Below, piece after piece: positions 51,913-61,700 of a DNA stretch of 64,000 nucleotides. The notes under the pieces are model-generated. The model had not been told where the DNA came from. It made no database searches and saw only the letters and a list, made by a program, of their open reading frames with translations. This DNA comes from CAYOSU01 sp964406735. GTDB taxonomy: Bacteria; Bacillota; Clostridia; Christensenellales; CAMQZB01. The stretch spans positions 1 to 64,000 of the forward strand of contig CAYOSU010000007.1 of the NCBI GenBank assembly GCA_964406735.1, in the 5' to 3' direction. How positions within the stretch are numbered: position 1 is the first letter of the stretch; each line of letters begins with the position of its first letter. Made by a program: the position numbers and the translations under genes.

Positions 51913-52650
51913 ATGAAATTCGGAATACAGATGTACTTGTTTCGCAACAAGCATATAACAAAAAAGCAAAATCTGAGGACGATAAGCAAGGTCGCTGCAA
52001 TGGGCTGGGACTGCATAGAGCTTTTCGGCTGTCAGAATATCCCTGCTGACGAGCTGTTGAAAGCGGTCGGAGGGTGTGAGATAATAAATCCTCTGATGTG
52101 GCATAAGAACTTTTCGGAAGAAAAGCTCGGAAAGACGTGCGAGTGGCTCAAAGGCATAGGCGCAAAGAGTGCGGCGTTTTCGAGCATACCGGTGCTTCAT
52201 CCCGATGCGGCGATATACCGTGAATACAACCCGAAATACAAAAAAATAGCCAAGACGATGGCTGACAACGGACTTAACCTGTGTCATCATAACCACAGAG
52301 AGGAATATACCGTCATGGACGGCAAGGTAGGCATAGATATACTGCTCGACGGCGTAAGCCCGTACTGCCTTGAAATAGACACCTACTGGGCAAAGGAAGC
52401 AGGTATCGATCCGATAGCCTTAATGGAGGAGCGCAAGGAGCATTTGAGATACGTTCACCTCAAGGATAAAAAGGCAGGTGCAAAAAAGTTCTGTGCACTG
52501 GGCGACGGAGAGATGAACAACCGTGCAATAATTGAAAAGGCACGAGAGCTTGGCGTAGAGTACGTCGTTCTTGACCTTGACAACAGCGATACGGACGCAT
52601 TCGAGGCGGCAAAGAAGAGCCTTGAATGGCTGAGAAAAAATTTCGACTGA
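51913..52650 (+). CDS. Sugar phosphate isomerase/epimerase-like TIM-barrel protein
   Basis: A 245-residue xylose-isomerase-like (AP-endonuclease family 2) barrel. Metal-site strings are CIELFG, HHNHREE, LEIDTYWA, VHLKDK and LGDGEM. Such proteins isomerise or epimerise sugars, sugar acids or inositols. TAGGAGAAA precedes the start. A second member follows 11 bases downstream, so the two probably work together on the product of the upstream hydrolases. Confidence 0.85.
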   Translation: MKFGIQMYLFRNKHITKKQNLRTISKVAAMGWDCIELFGCQNIPADELLKAVGGCEIINPLMWHKNFSEEKLGKTCEWLKGIGAKSAAFSSIPVLHPDAAIYREYNPKYKKIAKTMADNGLNLCHHNHREEYTVMDGKVGIDILLDGVSPYCLEIDTYWAKEAGIDPIALMEERKEHLRYVHLKDKKAGAKKFCALGDGEMNNRAIIEKARELGVEYVVLDLDNSDTDAFEAAKKSLEWLRKNFD

Positions 52651-52661
52651 GGAGCAATAAA

Positions 52662-53531
52662 ATGAGGGATAGGATAAGTTTCATGACCTTTGCGATAGAA
52701 ATGGACGTCGTAATGGGTAAATTAACGGTAAAAGACGCTTTCAGGCTGTTCAGGAGCGAGGGCATAAATTATATCGACGCAATGATGCTTGACGATAAAC
52801 GCTTGGAGATGTATAACGAAGCGTTCAATGAAAGCGGTATAAAGCCCTATGCGTATATCGGCAGAGTCTCCGTCTTTTCAAACAATGACGAGACGATAAG
52901 AACAGAGCTTCAGAAAGAGATCGGGATGGCGAAAAAGCTCGGCGTAAACATCTTCATGCTCGTTCCGTTGAATTCGATGAAGGACGAGAAGATATGCACG
53001 AAAATGGGCAAAGAAAGGGTAAGAGAACTTCTGATAAAATACTGCGCCGTTGCGGTTGAGATCGGAGAAAAGCTCGGCATAAAGGTGTGCGTAGAGACCA
53101 CGCCGCAGGATTATTCTTGCCTTTCGGGAACGGAAGACTGCAAATACGTCTTAGAAAACGTCAATGGCTTAGGGTTCATTTTCGACACAGGCAACTGCCT
53201 TGCTCACGGCGACGATCCGCTCGAATACTACGAAACGCTGAAAAAATATATCGTCCACGTCCATTTGAAAGACATAGAGCTTTCAAAGCCCACCCTTCGT
53301 GATAAGATGTTCGGCGGAGAGAGGGCAAAGAACGGACAGTCGATGCACTGTTGCGTTTCTGGAACGGGCGTTATCCCGATGAGAGAGATAATAGAGCGCA
53401 TGGAAAGGGACGGCTACAAGGGTATGTACGCATTGGAGTATAGCCACCCGAAAAAATACCCTGCGGATATTTCTCAACATGCAGAAAGGCTCAAAGAGCA
53501 CCTCGAGTTTTTCGATAGCATAAAAGAATAA
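52662..53531 (+). CDS. Sugar phosphate isomerase/epimerase-like TIM-barrel protein, second copy
   Basis: A 289-residue relative of the preceding gene with the same fold: KVCVETTPQDY (metal Glu), FIFDTGNCLAHG (Asp), HVHLKDIE, CVSGTGVIPM and MYALEYSHP (final metal Glu). GGAGCAA sets the ATG at 52662. The two differ enough in length and motif to have separate substrates. It closes the locus. Confidence 0.85.
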   Translation: MRDRISFMTFAIEMDVVMGKLTVKDAFRLFRSEGINYIDAMMLDDKRLEMYNEAFNESGIKPYAYIGRVSVFSNNDETIRTELQKEIGMAKKLGVNIFMLVPLNSMKDEKICTKMGKERVRELLIKYCAVAVEIGEKLGIKVCVETTPQDYSCLSGTEDCKYVLENVNGLGFIFDTGNCLAHGDDPLEYYETLKKYIVHVHLKDIELSKPTLRDKMFGGERAKNGQSMHCCVSGTGVIPMREIIERMERDGYKGMYALEYSHPKKYPADISQHAERLKEHLEFFDSIKE

Positions 53532-53538
53532 GCAAAAA

Positions 53539-53615
53539 AGCGATAAGGCAAAGACTAATATTGCGTACGTGTAACAAAAAACGCAAGAACGGCAGGCTTT
53601 ATCGCTGCTTTTTCT
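53539..53615 (+). terminator. Long-loop terminator candidate after the isomerases
   Basis: AGCGATAAGGC pairs with GCTTTATCGCT (one wobble) across about 46 bases and is followed by GCTTTTTC. The long loop makes it less sure than the others. Confidence 0.5.
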
Positions 53616-53707
53616 TAACAGAGATTTTCTTGGACGGATATTCAAAAAAGTAAAATAAAAAACGCCGAAAAAATTTTCAAAATAATTTCACAGTGGCACA
53701 AGATTTC

Positions 53708-53736
53708 TTTACAATTTTTTGCCGTGGTGATATACT
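53708..53736 (+). promoter_or_regulatory. Promoter of the CofE-like gene
   Basis: TTTACA and TATACT with a 17-base spacer, about 40 bases before the start codon. Confidence 0.75.
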
Positions 53737-53777
53737 GTAAATGTTTTTTTGGTCAATAAAATTTCAAGGAGAAATTT

Positions 53778-54959
53778 ATGGATACATTAGGTACAGTTGT
53801 CAGAGGAGTAAGGGCGCCGATCTTCAAAAAAGGCGACGACCTCGTAGAGCTCGTAGCAAAGAGCGTTATCGATGCGTGCGAGCAGAACAACATCAAGTTG
53901 CAGGACCGAGACGTTGTTGCAGTAACGGAAGCCGTTGTTGCGAGAACGCAGGGTAACTATGCGACGTGCGACCAGATAGCGAAGGACGTTCGTGCGAAAA
54001 CGGGCGGTGGAACGGTAGGACTTTTGTTCCCCATCCTTTCGAGGAACCGCTTTTCTAAACTCTTGCAGGGCATTGCAGGCGGAGTAGATAAGCTCGTCAT
54101 TCAGCTTTCGTATCCCTCCGACGAAGTAGGAAATCCGCTTTTCGACATCAATATGTTACTTGAAAAGGGAATCAACCCGTACGTAGAGTCCTTCACCGAG
54201 GAAGAGTTCAGAAAGGTATTCCCCAAGACCGTTCACCCCTTCACGGGCGTAGATTACATCACCTTCTACAGAGAGCTTGCAGGCAACGCAGAGATAATTC
54301 TTTCAAACAATACGACGGAGCTTTTGAAATATACCGATACCGTTATTTGCGCAGACATTCACTCCCGTGAAAGGAGCAAGAGATCGCTCATAGCGGCAGG
54401 CGCAAAGAAGGTATTGACGTTAGCTGACATCCTGAACGCTCCCGTTGACGGAAGCGGCTATCACGAGCAATACGGCGTATACGGCAGCAATATGGCTACC
54501 GAGGATTCCGTCAAGCTCTTCCCGAGAGACACGCAGAAGTTCGTAGACGAGCTTCAGAAAAAGCTCAACGCATATAGCGGCAAGACGATCGAGTGCATGG
54601 TATACGGCGACGGCGCATTCAAAGACCCCGTAGGCGGCATTTGGGAGCTTGCAGACCCCGTAGTTTCCCCTGCATACACGAGCGGACTTGCAGGACAGCC
54701 CAACGAGATAAAGCTCAAATACTTGGCGGATACGACGCTCAAAGACTTGAGTGGCGAAGAGGCTGCCGAGGCTATGAGGCAGCTCATAAGAGAAAAGGGC
54801 GACAACCTCGTCAACAAGAACGAATCGCTTGGAACGACCCCTCGCCGTTTGACCGACCTTTTGGGATCGCTTTGCGACTTAACGAGCGGCTCGGGCGATA
54901 AGGGAACGCCGATCATTTTGATCCAGAATTACTTCAAGAATTACGCAGATAATAAGTAA
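53778..54959 (+). CDS. Coenzyme F420-0:L-glutamate ligase-like protein (CofE family)
   Basis: A 393-residue protein of the F420 gamma-glutamyl ligase family. Recognisable parts are DRDVVAVTEAVVARTQGN near residue 45, DTVICADIHSRERSK, MVYGDGAFKDPVGGIWELADPV (a family string containing metal-binding Asp) and LTSGSGDKGTPI. It is longer than archaeal CofE (about 250 residues). No other F420 gene is in the window and Clostridia rarely make F420, so a different amino-acid or glutamate ligation is likely. AAGGAG precedes the ATG. Single-gene transcript with a strong promoter. Confidence 0.8.
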   Translation: MDTLGTVVRGVRAPIFKKGDDLVELVAKSVIDACEQNNIKLQDRDVVAVTEAVVARTQGNYATCDQIAKDVRAKTGGGTVGLLFPILSRNRFSKLLQGIAGGVDKLVIQLSYPSDEVGNPLFDINMLLEKGINPYVESFTEEEFRKVFPKTVHPFTGVDYITFYRELAGNAEIILSNNTTELLKYTDTVICADIHSRERSKRSLIAAGAKKVLTLADILNAPVDGSGYHEQYGVYGSNMATEDSVKLFPRDTQKFVDELQKKLNAYSGKTIECMVYGDGAFKDPVGGIWELADPVVSPAYTSGLAGQPNEIKLKYLADTTLKDLSGEEAAEAMRQLIREKGDNLVNKNESLGTTPRRLTDLLGSLCDLTSGSGDKGTPIILIQNYFKNYADNK

Positions 54960-55062
54960 TAACTAAAGCTTTTTGACTCAAATACAGTTGCCTTTTTTGC
55001 GGCAATGTGAGACAATAGCGATAGAAATTATTGCGGACGCAAAAAATAATACGACAAAAATC

Positions 55063-55092
55063 AAAGCCTCTTAATTTCCGTTAAGAGGCTTT
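55063..55092 (+). terminator. Terminator of the CofE-like gene
   Basis: AAAGCCTCTTA pairs exactly with TAAGAGGCTTT. It ends only 12 bases before the YitT-family start, and the T run is short. Confidence 0.7.
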
Positions 55093-55104
55093 ATACGAGG
55101 GTTT

Positions 55105-56136
55105 ATGAATACCAAAGCAAAGACGATCAAGACGTACGCCGTCTGGATATTAATGGTAACGGCAGGAACGACGATAATGGCGTTCGCCTTTTCCGTATTC
55201 CTTGCACCGAAGAACATCGTAGCGGGCGGTTTTTCGGGTCTTGCGCTTATTATGTCAAACTTTTTGAGGACGTACCTCAACGTAAATATCTCCCGAGGCG
55301 TAATATACTTCTTCCTGAACGTCCCGATATTCATCATTGCGTTCAGAAACTTAGGAAAGCCCTTCGTATTGCTCTCCCTTTGGAGCATGATAGTATATTC
55401 ATTTTGCGTCGATAACATAGACTTCACGTTGAACGTAGACGATGCGTTGTTGTGCTCGCTTTACGGCGGTATCATCGACGGCGTAGGCTTGGGACTCGTA
55501 ATCCGCGGCAATGCCTCGACGGGCGGCACCGATATGATAGGCAACATCGTAAGAAAAAAGAACGAGAAGATAACGATCGGCACGGTTATAATTGCAATAA
55601 ACGTCGTCGTCATCTCCTTGAACGTCTGGTACACGAAGAGCCTGATAGTTGCGTTATACGCTTTCTTCTCGATATTTATCGAGGGCTTGGCGTGCGACTA
55701 CATCTCCGAGGGACCTCGCTCGATAAAGGCTTATTATGTCATCTCCGACAAATACAAGGAGATAGCTGACCACATTCTGCACGACTTGGGAAGAGGCGTA
55801 ACCTGCATCGAGACCAAGGGAATGTACTCCATGCAAGAGCATGAGATGCTGCTTTGCCTTATATCCAGAAGACAGGTAAACGAGCTCAACAGAATAGTTT
55901 TCTCCGCAGACCCTAACGCATTCGTATTCTCGACCGACTGCAAGGACGCTATAGGCAACGGCTTTGCAAAGCCGAAAAAGCCCCAAAAGACCAGTGATCT
56001 TTATAGGCTTTTCAACGGCGAAGCGGTAAATCGCAAAACGACGGCGACACCTATGAAAAAGCCTGAGAACGCAAGCACGAATACGGCGACCGAGGCAAAG
56101 ACCGAGCCCACCGCTATTCCCAAAGACGTCGAATAA
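55105..56136 (+). CDS. YitT-family membrane protein
   Basis: A 343-residue protein. The first 205 residues carry five to six hydrophobic segments with the YitT marks FLAPKNIVAGGFSGLALI and GLGLVIRGNASTGGTD. The following cytoplasmic DUF2179 domain (about 210-290) includes GRGVTCIETKGMYS and LLCLISRRQ. A Thr/Lys/Pro-rich tail of 50 residues is unusual. GAGGG precedes the ATG. Function of the family is unknown; transport is presumed. Confidence 0.87.
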   Translation: MNTKAKTIKTYAVWILMVTAGTTIMAFAFSVFLAPKNIVAGGFSGLALIMSNFLRTYLNVNISRGVIYFFLNVPIFIIAFRNLGKPFVLLSLWSMIVYSFCVDNIDFTLNVDDALLCSLYGGIIDGVGLGLVIRGNASTGGTDMIGNIVRKKNEKITIGTVIIAINVVVISLNVWYTKSLIVALYAFFSIFIEGLACDYISEGPRSIKAYYVISDKYKEIADHILHDLGRGVTCIETKGMYSMQEHEMLLCLISRRQVNELNRIVFSADPNAFVFSTDCKDAIGNGFAKPKKPQKTSDLYRLFNGEAVNRKTTATPMKKPENASTNTATEAKTEPTAIPKDVE

Positions 56137-56161
56137 TTTTTACAAAATTGTTAAAACAGAA

Positions 56162-56177
56162 TTTACAAATTTGTAAA
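56162..56177. promoter_or_regulatory. 16-bp perfect palindrome after the YitT gene
   Basis: TTTACAAATTTGTAAA is a perfect palindrome in the gap before the esterase transcript. It is a candidate operator, though AT-rich palindromes arise easily by chance. Confidence 0.3.
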
Positions 56178-56207
56178 AAGTGAAAGTAACGAATATTCAA
56201 AAACTGT

Positions 56208-56237
56208 TGCGGTGAGTGAAAGCTCACCGCACTTTTT
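56208..56237 (+). terminator. Terminator of the YitT-family gene
   Basis: TGCGGTGAG pairs with CTCACCGCA around a six-base loop, followed by CTTTTT. Confidence 0.88.
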
Positions 56238-56323
56238 GTTTTCTGTTACCTTGTTTCATTGACTTAATATAAAAAGTGTTGTAAAATTAAAATATAGAAA
56301 AAAATATAAAGAGGAAAGGAAAG

Positions 56324-57865
56324 ATGATCAAACTTGCTGATATTTTTCAGAGCGGAATGACCCTTCAAAGGGACGAAGAGATAGCAGTTTTCGGAAAGGC
56401 AGACAAAGCCACCGAGATAGAGATAAAAATTAACGGCGAAAGCGTAGGGAAATACGCTGTAGACGGCGATTTCACGGTCAAATTGCCCGCTCAGAAGGCG
56501 TGCTTTGACGCAACCGTTGAGATAATAGGGGACGAGACGATAACGCTCAGAAACGTCGATATAGGCGATGTCTGGATCGCAGGCGGCCAGTCCAACATGG
56601 AGTTCTTGTTGAAGTACGACGAGACCTACAACAAAAACGGACGTAAGGTCAAAGAAGACCCCCACAACCGCTTTTACGACGTACCCGAATACGCTTCTCC
56701 CGAAGAGGCTGAATGGGGATTCAAGCCTCAATATAACGTCTGGAGACAGCTTTCAAACGACTACGACTCCACAAAATACTTCTGCGCCGCAGGCAAGTAC
56801 TTTGCCGAGGAGCTCAGAACACGCTATCCCGACGTACCCGTTGCGATAGTAGGCTGCAACTGGGGCGGCACGGTAGCTTCCACTTGGACGGACAGAGAGA
56901 CACTTCTCGCAACGCCCGAGCTCAAAGGCATCGTAGAGGAGTTTGACAGAACGGTTCGTGAGAAAACGCCCGAGCTTCTCGCAGAGGCAAAAGCTACGGC
57001 TGAAAAGACTGCCAAAGGCATGAGCAAGGACGGCGGAATGTCCGACAAGATAATGTTCGGAAATTTCTCCTGGCTTGAACGCAGAATGATGAAAATAGGA
57101 ATGAAAGCGTACGGCAAAATGATTATGAAGCAGGCAGCTCTCGGACCAAGCCCGCTTTCGGAGAACCGTCCTGCAGGACTTTACGAGAACATGCTGTTGA
57201 AGATAACGCCGATGTCGGCAAAGGGCGTCATTTGGTATCAGGGCGAGTCTGACGATATAAGACCGACTATCTACGACGTCTCGTTCACCAAGATGATAGA
57301 GTGCTGGAGAAAGACCTTCAAAAAAGAGCTTCCGTTCTACTTCGTACAGCTTGCTCCTTACGGTTGGTGGATGTCAGAGGCAAACAACGGCAACAAGTAT
57401 CCCATTCTCCGTGACTGTCAGGAAAAGGTCGCAAACAGCGGCATAAACGCCCATATGATCTCGATCTCCGACAAAGGAATGGAGACCGACATTCACCCCA
57501 AGAACAAAGAAGTCGTCGGCAAACGCCTTGCGTTGTCTGCGCTCAGATATACCTACGGCGAGGACGTAGCGTGCGAAGCTCCCGCTCTTGAAAAGGTAGA
57601 AAGAAATGGCGACGAGCTGACGCTTACGTTTAAGAACGCATACGACGGCTTGACGGTAAAGGGCGAAAAGCTCAACGACCTCGACGTTCTCGACGGCGAG
57701 AATAAGCTCGACTTTGCGTTCAAGGCAGATGGCAATACCGTAACGATAAAAGGACGCTTCGGTGATAAGCCCTTGACACTTTCCTATATGCACAAGGCGT
57801 ACTACGAGTGCAATCTCTATAATAGCGCCGACATCCCTGCGATACCATTCGAAGTTAAGGCATAG
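56324..57865 (+). CDS. Sialate O-acetylesterase-like SGNH hydrolase
   Basis: A 513-residue carbohydrate esterase. An N-terminal beta domain (about residues 1-80) precedes the SGNH core: GGQSNME with nucleophile Ser90, GCNWGGT (oxyanion Gly), WYQGESD (oxyanion/Asn-like site) and DIHPKN with the catalytic Asp-x-x-His. A C-terminal beta domain (about 420-513) follows. Members remove acetyl groups from sialic acids or xylan-type sugars. There is no signal peptide, so it acts on imported sugars. AGGAAAGG precedes the ATG. Confidence 0.87.
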   Translation: MIKLADIFQSGMTLQRDEEIAVFGKADKATEIEIKINGESVGKYAVDGDFTVKLPAQKACFDATVEIIGDETITLRNVDIGDVWIAGGQSNMEFLLKYDETYNKNGRKVKEDPHNRFYDVPEYASPEEAEWGFKPQYNVWRQLSNDYDSTKYFCAAGKYFAEELRTRYPDVPVAIVGCNWGGTVASTWTDRETLLATPELKGIVEEFDRTVREKTPELLAEAKATAEKTAKGMSKDGGMSDKIMFGNFSWLERRMMKIGMKAYGKMIMKQAALGPSPLSENRPAGLYENMLLKITPMSAKGVIWYQGESDDIRPTIYDVSFTKMIECWRKTFKKELPFYFVQLAPYGWWMSEANNGNKYPILRDCQEKVANSGINAHMISISDKGMETDIHPKNKEVVGKRLALSALRYTYGEDVACEAPALEKVERNGDELTLTFKNAYDGLTVKGEKLNDLDVLDGENKLDFAFKADGNTVTIKGRFGDKPLTLSYMHKAYYECNLYNSADIPAIPFEVKA

Positions 57866-57904
57866 TTCTACGACACAGTTTTGGATAAAAGGACGGCGAA
57901 TTAA

Positions 57905-58654
57905 TTGGCTATAGTATTTTTAATTGCTCTTGTCTTTCTTGGCATTATTATCCTTATAAAGTTAGGAAAGATATCCGAGATAAAGTTTGAAAAGACATCC
58001 GAGAAAAAGGGTGAAAGAGGAGAGTTAATAGTAGTCCAACATATAATAGATACAAAGCCCAAATATGCTTTCCACGATTATATGCTTAACATTGACGGCA
58101 AAACCTGTCAGATAGACCATATAGTCATTAACGAAAGAGGAATTTTCGTCATAGGAACGAAGAATTATTCCGGAAAAATATACGGCAATGAGAAACAACT
58201 GAAATGGAAAGAGTATCTTGCTTACGGTAACGCCGAGTATGAGTTTTATAACCCTGTAAAACAGAACGCAACGCATATTTACAATCTTAGAAAAATACTT
58301 GGCAATAAGTATAAAATAAAGTCCATCGTTGTTTTTATAGCCGCAGACATTTCTCACGTTCAGTCAGATGTTGTCTGTAATGTAAAATATTTGGATGACA
58401 GATTGAATGAAGGCGACCCCGTATTATCCGACGAGGACATGGATGCAATTTATAATAAGCTATTGGATGCAGAAGATGTTGAAACGGATATCAAAGACCA
58501 CGTACAAAACATTCGAGAAGAACAGAAGCAAATTGCAAACAATATATGCCCTCGTTGCGGAGGAGAGTTAGTCCTGAAACAGGGTAAATACGGCGAGTTT
58601 TACGGCTGTTCAAACTATCCGAAATGCAAATTCACAAAGCAGGTTAAAAAATAG
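57905..58654 (+). CDS. NERD-domain protein with membrane helix and topoisomerase-type zinc ribbon
   Basis: A 249-residue protein. Residues 1-20 are a membrane helix. The nuclease-related domain follows (GERGE 36-40, IDHIVI around Asp71, FVIGTKNYSGKIYG). In active NERD relatives the third motif is ExK; here the Glu position is Gly84 before Thr-Lys86. The C-terminus is a topoisomerase I-type zinc ribbon (CPRCGGELVLKQG, YGCSNYPKCKFT). The start is a TTG with AAGGACGG upstream; no ATG fits. Codons are AT-rich, unlike the neighbours, hinting at transfer. DNA binding at the membrane, with or without cutting, is the best guess. Confidence 0.82.
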   Translation: MAIVFLIALVFLGIIILIKLGKISEIKFEKTSEKKGERGELIVVQHIIDTKPKYAFHDYMLNIDGKTCQIDHIVINERGIFVIGTKNYSGKIYGNEKQLKWKEYLAYGNAEYEFYNPVKQNATHIYNLRKILGNKYKIKSIVVFIAADISHVQSDVVCNVKYLDDRLNEGDPVLSDEDMDAIYNKLLDAEDVETDIKDHVQNIREEQKQIANNICPRCGGELVLKQGKYGEFYGCSNYPKCKFTKQVKK

Positions 58655-58656
58655 CG

Positions 58657-58686
58657 AAAAACATCCCTTTCACGGGATGTTTTTTC
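58657..58686 (+). terminator. Terminator of the NERD gene
   Basis: AAAAACATCCC pairs with GGGATGTTTTT around a six-base loop. Confidence 0.9.
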
Positions 58687-58696
58687 TTGTATGAGG

Positions 58697-58727
58697 ATAA
58701 AAAAAGGACGACCTTTTGGTCGTCCTT
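58697..58727 (-). terminator. Terminator of the PFOR gene
   Basis: AAGGACGACC pairs with GGTCGTCCTT across four T; the minus strand continues into a T run. It lies 17 bases after the PFOR stop. Confidence 0.88.
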
Positions 58728-58743
58728 AAATTTTCAGGCGAAA

Positions 58744-61700
58744 TTATTTGCCTGCTTTGATCTTATAAGAGTTAAGTCTCTGCTGAGCTTCCTTTTCAGC
58801 TCTCTCGAAGAGCTGTTCAGCGATCTCGGGCTTAGATTTAACGAGTGCGGTATATCTGGTCTCGCCGAGCAAGAATTCTCTGTAGCTTCCCGTAGGATCC
58901 TTGGAGTCGAGCGTGAAGGGGTTAGTTCCCTCGGGAGCTGCAGGATTGAATCTGTAAAGGTTCCAATAACCTGCGTCAACAGCCTTCTTCTCTTCAGCCT
59001 GGGACTTCATCATGTTGATACCGTGGTTGATGCACGGAGCGTAGCAGATGACGAGGGAAGGACCGTCGTAGCTTTCAGCCTCTACCAAAGCGTTGAGGAG
59101 CTGCTGTTTGTTAGAGCCCATAGCGCACTGTGCGACGTAAACGTAGCCGTAGCTCATAGCCATCATACCGAGGTCTTTCTTCTTGACTCTCTTACCTGCA
59201 GCTGCGAACTTAGCAACGGAGCCCGTCGGCGTAGCCTTACTGGACTGTCCGCCGGTGTTGGAGTAAACTTCGGTGTCGAGTACGAGGACGTTAACGTCTT
59301 CGCCGCTAGCGAGAACGTGGTCGAGTCCGCCGTAACCGATATCATAAGCCCAACCGTCGCCGCCGAAGATCCAGATGGACTTCTTGATGAGGCAGTCGTC
59401 AGCCTTCTTGATGGTCTCAACGAGTCTGCCGAGCTCACCGTCGTAGGTCTTGCCGTAGGTAGCACGTACCTTCTCAGCGCCTTCCTCGGAAAGCTTAGCA
59501 TCCTGCTTGTTCTCGATCCAGAACTTATAAGCCTCAGCCGTCTCAGCGTCAACGCCGAGCTCGATAGCCTTCTGCATGTCGTCTACGAGAGCGTGTCTTC
59601 TTGCTGCGTAAGAGAGGTTGATACCGTAACCGAACTCAGCGTTGTCCTCGAACAAGGAGTTAGCCCAAGCAGGACCCTTTCCTTCTTTGTTCGTGGTGTA
59701 GGGGCACGTAGGAGCAGAACCGCCGTAGATGGAGGAGCAGCCAGTAGCGTTAGCAACGATCATTCTGTCGCCGAAAAGCTGAGTGATAACCTTAACGTAA
59801 GGCGTCTCGCCGCAGCCTGCGCATGCGCCGGAGAACTCGAAGAGCGGCTTCTCGAACTGAGAACCCTTAACGGAAGTCTTCTTGCAGCCGGGGCAAGCGG
59901 ATACGTCAACTTTTTCGAGCGTCTCGCTGTATTCGTAGTTAACGGTTTCTTCTTCAATGAGCTCGTGGAAGGGAACCATGGTAAGAGCCTTTTCCTTAGA
60001 GGGGCAGATGTCTGCGCAAACGCCGCAGCCCATGCAGTCGAGAGGAGAAACCTGGATTCTGAACTGATATCCGGGGTTACCCGTCATAGCCTTGGTCTCG
60101 AACGTAGCGGGCATATCTGCGCCGTCCTTAACGACAGCAGGTCTGATGCAAGCGTGCGGGCAAACGAATGCGCACTGGTTGCACTGGATGCACTTTTGAG
60201 CGTCCCACTTAGGAACGTTGACGGCAACACCGCGCTTCTCGAACTGGGTCGTACCGGTAGGAACAGTTCCGTCGGGGTTGAACGCAGAGGAGGGGAGCTT
60301 GTCGCCTTCGAGCGTAGCAACGGGATGAACGATGTTCTTGAAGTATTCCGTACCCTTAACTTCTGCCATAGGAGCACCCTCGGTCGTCGTAGCCCAAGAC
60401 TCAGGAACGTCGATCTTGATGAGGTTAGCAGCCGCAGAGTCGATTGCGTTGTAGTTCATCTGAACGATAGCGTCGCCCTTCTTGGAGAAGGACTTATAAG
60501 CCATCTTCTTCATGTATTCAACTGCCTGGTCGTAAGGAATGATGTTAGCTACCTTGAAGAATGCGGACTGCATGATGGTGTTGGTCTTGCCACGAAGTCC
60601 AAGCTCAGCAGCGATCTTGATAGCGTCGATAACGTAAAGGTTGATATGCTTTTTAGCGATGTCGTTCTTAACTGAAGCGGGGAGAACGGATTCGAGCTCT
60701 TCAGCCGTCTTAGCGTCGGTGTTGAAGAGGAAAGAGCCGCCTTCCTTGATGTCTCCCGTCATATTGTAACGAGTGATATAGGAGGGGTTAGAGCACTGTA
60801 CGAAGTCAGCTGCGTCGATGAGGTATGCAGACTGGATCTTGTGATCTCCGAATCTGAGGTGCGAAACGGTGATACCGCCGGACTTCTTAGAATCGTAGAA
60901 GAAGTAGCCCTGAACATATTTGTCGGTGTGGTCTCCGATGATCTTGATGGAGTTCTTGTTTGCGCCGACAGTACCGTCGGAGCCAAGACCCCAGAACTTG
61001 CAGGAGATAGTTCCCTCGGGAGCTGCGTCGTACTTCTCGGAGAAGTCGAGCGAGGAGTTTGTAACGTCCTCATAGATACCAACAGTGAAGTGGTTCTTAG
61101 GCTCGTCCTTTTCGAGGTTCTTGTATACGGAGTAGATCATAGAGGGGTTGAATTCCTTAGAGCCGAGACCGTATCTGCCGCCAACTACCTTGATGTTGTT
61201 GATGCCCTTCTCGAGAAGTGCGGTGCAAACGTCGAGGTACAAAGGCTCGCCCAAAGAGCCGGGCTCTTTAGTTCTGTCGAGAACAGCGATCTTCTTAACG
61301 GTCTTAGGAATAGCGTTGATGAAGGAGTCGATAGCGAAAGGTCTGTAAAGACGTACTTTCAAAAGACCTACCTTGTGTCCTTCGGAATTCATCTTGTTGA
61401 GTGTCTCTTCAACGGCGTCAGCACCGGAGCCCATCATAACGATGATGTTTTCAGCGTCGGGAGCACCAACGTAATCGAAGAGGTGATAAGATCTTCCCGT
61501 CAAAGCGGAGACCTGATCCATAACTTCCTGAACGATAGCAGGAGTGTTCTCATAATACTTGTTAGCGGTCTCTCTGTTCTGGAAGTAGATATCGCTGTTC
61601 TGAGCGGTACCTCTCTGAACGGGATGCTCGGGGTTAAGTGCACGAGCTCTGAAATCGTCAACGTCCTTCATATCTACGAGCTTCTTCATATCCTCGTAGT

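Noticed and set aside
58687..60675. A 662-codon open frame on the plus strand
   Set aside because: It lies fully antisense to PFOR, which has complete cofactor motifs; the frame is a shadow of biased codon use, with no ribosome binding site and a low-complexity Ser/Val/Leu-rich product.
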